A stretch of 64,000 nucleotides of DNA from Lysobacter sp. Root690 (GTDB taxonomy: Bacteria > Pseudomonadota > Gammaproteobacteria > Xanthomonadales > Xanthomonadaceae), in NCBI RefSeq assembly GCF_001427785.1, contig NZ_LMHM01000013.1, positions 134,237-198,236 on the forward strand, in the 5' to 3' direction. Shown here one piece after another: positions 61,576 through 64,000 of the stretch (the first letter of the stretch is position 1; each line of letters starts with the position of its first letter). Under the pieces are notes generated by a model, which was given only the letters and a program-made list of their open reading frames with translations, was not told the origin of the DNA and searched no databases. The translations under genes and the position numbers were made by a program.

Positions 61576-61734
61576 CGGGTAGTCTAATAATCGGCTTTGA
61601 AAAGCCGATTGGGCGTAAGGATGCAGCACCTTATTCACATCGCCGCTGTACTCGATCCACCATGCGTCCGCGTAACTGGCACGCAGGGGCTGTCGCCCAG
61701 GCGTGCAGCCTGGTTGCGAACGTCGCGTCGCGGC

Positions 61735-62211
61735 TCAGGGGCCGTTGCCGTCCGGCATCAGCAATGCCATCGGCGCGCAGGCGGCGGCGCTGCAGCCCCA
61801 GCGCCGGAAGCTGTCGCCGTCGCGCCAGGTCGCGGTCGCGGCGGCGTTGATCTCGAATTCCCAGGTACGGCCGTCGGCGATCAGCCGGCCCTTGATCGAG
61901 CACGGCAGCCAGTAATAGGCATCGCCCAAGCCGTCGGGGTATTCCTGGGCGAGGGCGAAGAACCGGGCCGCGTCGGCCTCGCTCAGGCGCCAGGCCTTGC
62001 AGGCTTGCGTCAGGCTTTCGCGCTCGGGCGCGGAGTCGTTCGAGTCCTGCATCTGCGCCGGCTGGATTTCGGTGATACGCAGCTTGCCCGGTCGCATCGC
62101 ATCGGTCGTCGCGTGTGGCGCGGTGCTGCACGCCAGCAGCGCGAACAGCGCGGCGACACCGCACGACGCGCGAGCGATGCGTTTGATCTGGGTGATTGCG
62201 GCGATCGGCAT
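61735..62211 (-). CDS. Small lipoprotein of unknown function
   Basis: A 158-residue protein. The start MPIAAITQIKRIARASCGVAALFALLACST places a lipobox LLAC at residues 25-28. The mature part has cysteines (CKAWRLSEADAARFFALAQEYPDGLGDAYYWLPCSIKGRLIADGRTWEFEINAAATATWRDGDSFRRWGCSAAAC) that could form disulfides. I do not recognise a family. It is divergent from the ModE-like regulator gene. Confidence 0.8.
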   Translation of the reverse strand: MPIAAITQIKRIARASCGVAALFALLACSTAPHATTDAMRPGKLRITEIQPAQMQDSNDSAPERESLTQACKAWRLSEADAARFFALAQEYPDGLGDAYYWLPCSIKGRLIADGRTWEFEINAAATATWRDGDSFRRWGCSAAACAPMALLMPDGNGP

Positions 62212-62444
62212 GGAAGCGGTGTCCTGGTCGGGGTGCGGGGTCGTGCGCGTAGGTGGAGCCGCGCGTTCGCCGCTCGCAGTCTGCGATGCGGTAACGATAT
62301 GCACGAATGCGATGGTTATCGAGCCCGCGCGTGGATGGGGCAAGCGCCGGTCGAACGCGCGCGTCTGGGGCTTCATCGTATCGGCTCGATGCGGGCCGCG
62401 GTCGCTAGCGGCCTTCATGCACGCAGCAATCCAACGGAGCGGCC

Positions 62445-63530
62445 ATGTTCAAAGTCCTGATCCAACCCAAGTGGACCCTGCACGCCGCCGACGGCCGGCC
62501 GTTGCCGCCCAAGCTGATCGACCTGCTGCTCGGCGTGCATGCGACCGGTTCGCTAGCCGCGGCCTGCCGCGATCTGGATCTTTCGTACCGCTATGCATGG
62601 GGCCTGCTGCAATCCTCGCGCACGCTGTTCGGCGCGCCGCTGCTGCGCATGACCCGCGGACGCGGCGCCAAGCTGACCGCGTTGGGCGAACGCCTGGTCT
62701 GGGCCGACCAACGCATCGCCGCGCGCCTGGCGCCGACCCTCGACAGCCTGGCCTCGGAGGTCGAAGTCGAACTCGAACGCACGCTCAGCGCGCAATCGGC
62801 GCCGCAACGGCTGCATGCCGCGCACGGCTTCGCGGTCGAAACCTTGCGCCGCTTTCTCGACGAGGCCGGTACGCCGGTCGATCTGAAATACCGCAGCCCC
62901 GGCGAGGCCCTGGCGGCGCTGCGCTCGGGCGATTGCGATCTGGCCGGCGTGCATCTGCCGATCGGCGAATTCGAACACGACATCCTCGCGCACTACGCCG
63001 ACCGCATCGATCCGCTCAACGATCGCGTGCTGCACCTGGCGACGCGGCGGATCGGTTTGATCGTCGCGCCCGGCAATCCCAAGCGCATCCGCACCCTGGC
63101 CGATCTGCTGCGCGACGACGTGCGTTTCATCCATCGGCAGGCCGGATCGGGCGCGCGCCTGCTGCTCGAACACATGCTGGCCAAGCAGGGCCATCGCATC
63201 GGCGACATCCGCGGTTGCGGCATCGACGAACTCACTCACGCCGCCGTCGCGACCTATGTCGCCAGCGGCATGGCCGATGCCGGCTTCGGGCTGGAGACGC
63301 CGGCGCGGCGCTATGGCCAGGATTTCGTGCCGATCGCCTCGGAGCATTATTTCTTTCTGGCACGCGCGGAAACGCTGGAATCGCCGGGACTGGCCGAGGT
63401 GCTGGCGATCCTGCGCAGCGAGCGGTTCCGTCAGGAACTGGGCCGGCTGCCGGGTTACGACGCCGATCGCTGCGGCACGGCGCAGGATTTGTTCGAGGCG
63501 TTTGCTTCGGCGCGGGCGGTGTTTGGGTGA
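62445..63530 (+). CDS. ModE-like regulator with periplasmic-binding-protein-type effector domain
   Basis: A 361-residue regulator. The N-terminal ModE/LysR-like HTH is about residues 14-80 (LIDLLLGVHATGSLAAACRDLDLSYRYAWGLLQ, LLRMTRGRGAKLTALGERLV). The rest (about 105-350) is a PBP-like domain of the PF12727 type (GFAVETLRRFLDEAG, GDCDLAGVHLPIG, IVAPGNPKRIRTLADLLRDDVRFIHRQAGSGARLLLEHML, TYVASGMADAGFGLE). Such proteins sense molybdate or tungstate. Closeness to the molybdoenzyme operon makes regulation of it likely, which is inference. Confidence 0.88.
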   Translation: MFKVLIQPKWTLHAADGRPLPPKLIDLLLGVHATGSLAAACRDLDLSYRYAWGLLQSSRTLFGAPLLRMTRGRGAKLTALGERLVWADQRIAARLAPTLDSLASEVEVELERTLSAQSAPQRLHAAHGFAVETLRRFLDEAGTPVDLKYRSPGEALAALRSGDCDLAGVHLPIGEFEHDILAHYADRIDPLNDRVLHLATRRIGLIVAPGNPKRIRTLADLLRDDVRFIHRQAGSGARLLLEHMLAKQGHRIGDIRGCGIDELTHAAVATYVASGMADAGFGLETPARRYGQDFVPIASEHYFFLARAETLESPGLAEVLAILRSERFRQELGRLPGYDADRCGTAQDLFEAFASARAVFG

Positions 63531-63553
63531 GGGCTGGTGGCGCAGACGCTCGT

Positions 63554-63676
63554 GCCCTCACCCCAACCCCTCTCCCGCAAGCGGGAGAGGGGCCAAGCAG
63601 GCGATGTTCTTCAGTACGCCGCGTGCCTATCCCTTCTCCCGCTTGCGGGAGAAGGTGCCCGAAGGGCGGATGAGGG
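63554..63676. repeat. REP doublet (CCCTCTCCCGC family)
   Basis: CCCTCACCCCAACCCCTCTC hairpin at 63554-63593 and a second hairpin CCCTTCTCCCGCTTGCGGGA within about 63631-63676. They lie between the convergent ModE-like and DUF885 genes. Confidence 0.88.
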
Positions 63677-63691
63677 AGCGCGTCAACCCAA

Positions 63692-64000
63692 TCAGCGAAT
63701 CGGTTCGTCCAACATCAGCTCGCGCACGAAACGCACCGGCGGAGCGCCGTAGGACAGCACCTGATCGTGATAAGCCTTGAGGTCGAACTTCGGACCGAGC
63801 TGGGCCTCGACCGCCTTGCGCATGTCGAAATGTTCCTGAGCGCCGACGAAGTAGGTCGGCAGCTGCGCCGAGGTCAACTGTGCGCGCACCCACTTGCCGG
63901 CGGCTTCGCGTTCCTGCTGAAAGGTCTGCTGGGTCATGAAGGTCATGGCCTGCTCGCGGCTCCAGTCTTCCACCTGCACGCCTTGATCGAGGATCGCGTT
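63692..64000 (-). CDS. DUF885-family protein, C-terminal part (gene continues beyond window)
   Basis: The 3' end of a DUF885 gene, running off the right edge of the window. The visible 102 residues read WSREQAMTFMTQQTFQQEREAAGKWVRAQLTSAQLPTYFVGAQEHFDMRKAVEAQLGPKFDLKAYHDQVLSYGAPPVRFVRELML, the C-terminal signature of the family. The HETWPGHH motif would be upstream, out of view. It is a paralog of the gene at 10705. Confidence 0.88.
   Translation of the reverse strand, partial: NAILDQGVQVEDWSREQAMTFMTQQTFQQEREAAGKWVRAQLTSAQLPTYFVGAQEHFDMRKAVEAQLGPKFDLKAYHDQVLSYGAPPVRFVRELMLDEPIR

Noticed and set aside
61589-61610. AATCGGCTT/AAGCCGATT hairpin as a terminator
   Set aside because: No run of T follows on either strand, so I keep it only as a hairpin in the regulatory region of the formate operon.

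Overview
The window looks like chromosome of a high-GC gammaproteobacterium of the family Lysobacteraceae (Xanthomonadaceae), most likely Lysobacter or a close relative. The reasons are the very high GC with strong GC3 bias, a secreted lytic repertoire (GH64 beta-1,3-glucanase, GH75-type chitosanase, M1 and DUF885 peptidases, a TonB-dependent receptor), a Xac-type nucleotide pyrophosphatase, and two intergenic REP families typical of xanthomonads (a GTAGGAGCGGC type and a CCCTCTCCCGC type). I see no rRNA, tRNA, CRISPR array, integrase or transposase. The species assignment is inference.

Layout. 0.3-6.5 kb: secreted proteins (a DUF4082/FN3/beta-helix protein, an NPP-type phosphodiesterase lipoprotein, two small exported proteins, a retropepsin-like protease with an internal duplication). 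6.7-9.2 kb: a TetR regulator divergent from hutU (urocanate hydratase). 9.2-18.1 kb: small hypothetical proteins, a VOC protein, a DUF885 hydrolase, a CsgG-like exported protein, an AAA ATPase, a LysR/MDR-reductase divergent pair and a GNAT acetyltransferase. 18.4 kb: a GH75-type chitosanase without a signal peptide. 19.2-24.1 kb: a four-gene minus-strand cassette that joins the two-step nicotinamide-to-NAD salvage pathway (NMN adenylyltransferase/Nudix, then NAMPT) to a radical SAM protein and an unusual DNA-methylase-like protein. This is the most system-like locus in the window.

24.6-30.8 kb: two membrane-anchored unknowns, a HEAT-repeat protein, a YbcJ-like S4 protein, an enoyl-reductase-like MDR, a MAPEG protein and a GIY-YIG protein. 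31.0-36.3 kb: a probable membrane-lipid module with two fatty-acid desaturases, an ArsR-family repressor, an ECF sigma factor with a membrane partner, and a membrane SRPBCC protein. An almost identical 18-bp AT-rich dyad lies in front of the arsR gene and of the second desaturase operon, which suggests one repressor controls both. 36.7-40 kb: an orphan Imm8-type immunity gene downstream of an 8-bp tandem repeat, greB, a membrane protein and dbpA. 40.3-47.1 kb: GH64 glucanase with an upstream perfect palindrome, an M1-like peptidase, a TonB-dependent receptor, a TfoX-N protein with a histone-like tail, and a lipoprotein.

47.2-55.9 kb: LysR regulators next to an EamA transporter and an NAD(P)-binding protein, a cyclase-family hydrolase, a Tat-exported aldo/keto reductase, a VOC-DUF72 gene pair and a GFA-type zinc protein, the last two units divergent across a 28-bp perfect palindrome. 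56.2-63.5 kb: a formate/molybdenum locus (OFA-type transporter, fdhD, FdhF/YdeP-type oxidoreductase, a small winged-helix-like protein) with two candidate operators upstream and a ModE-like regulator nearby. The window ends inside a second DUF885 gene. Many gaps hold REP doublets or other palindromic repeats.
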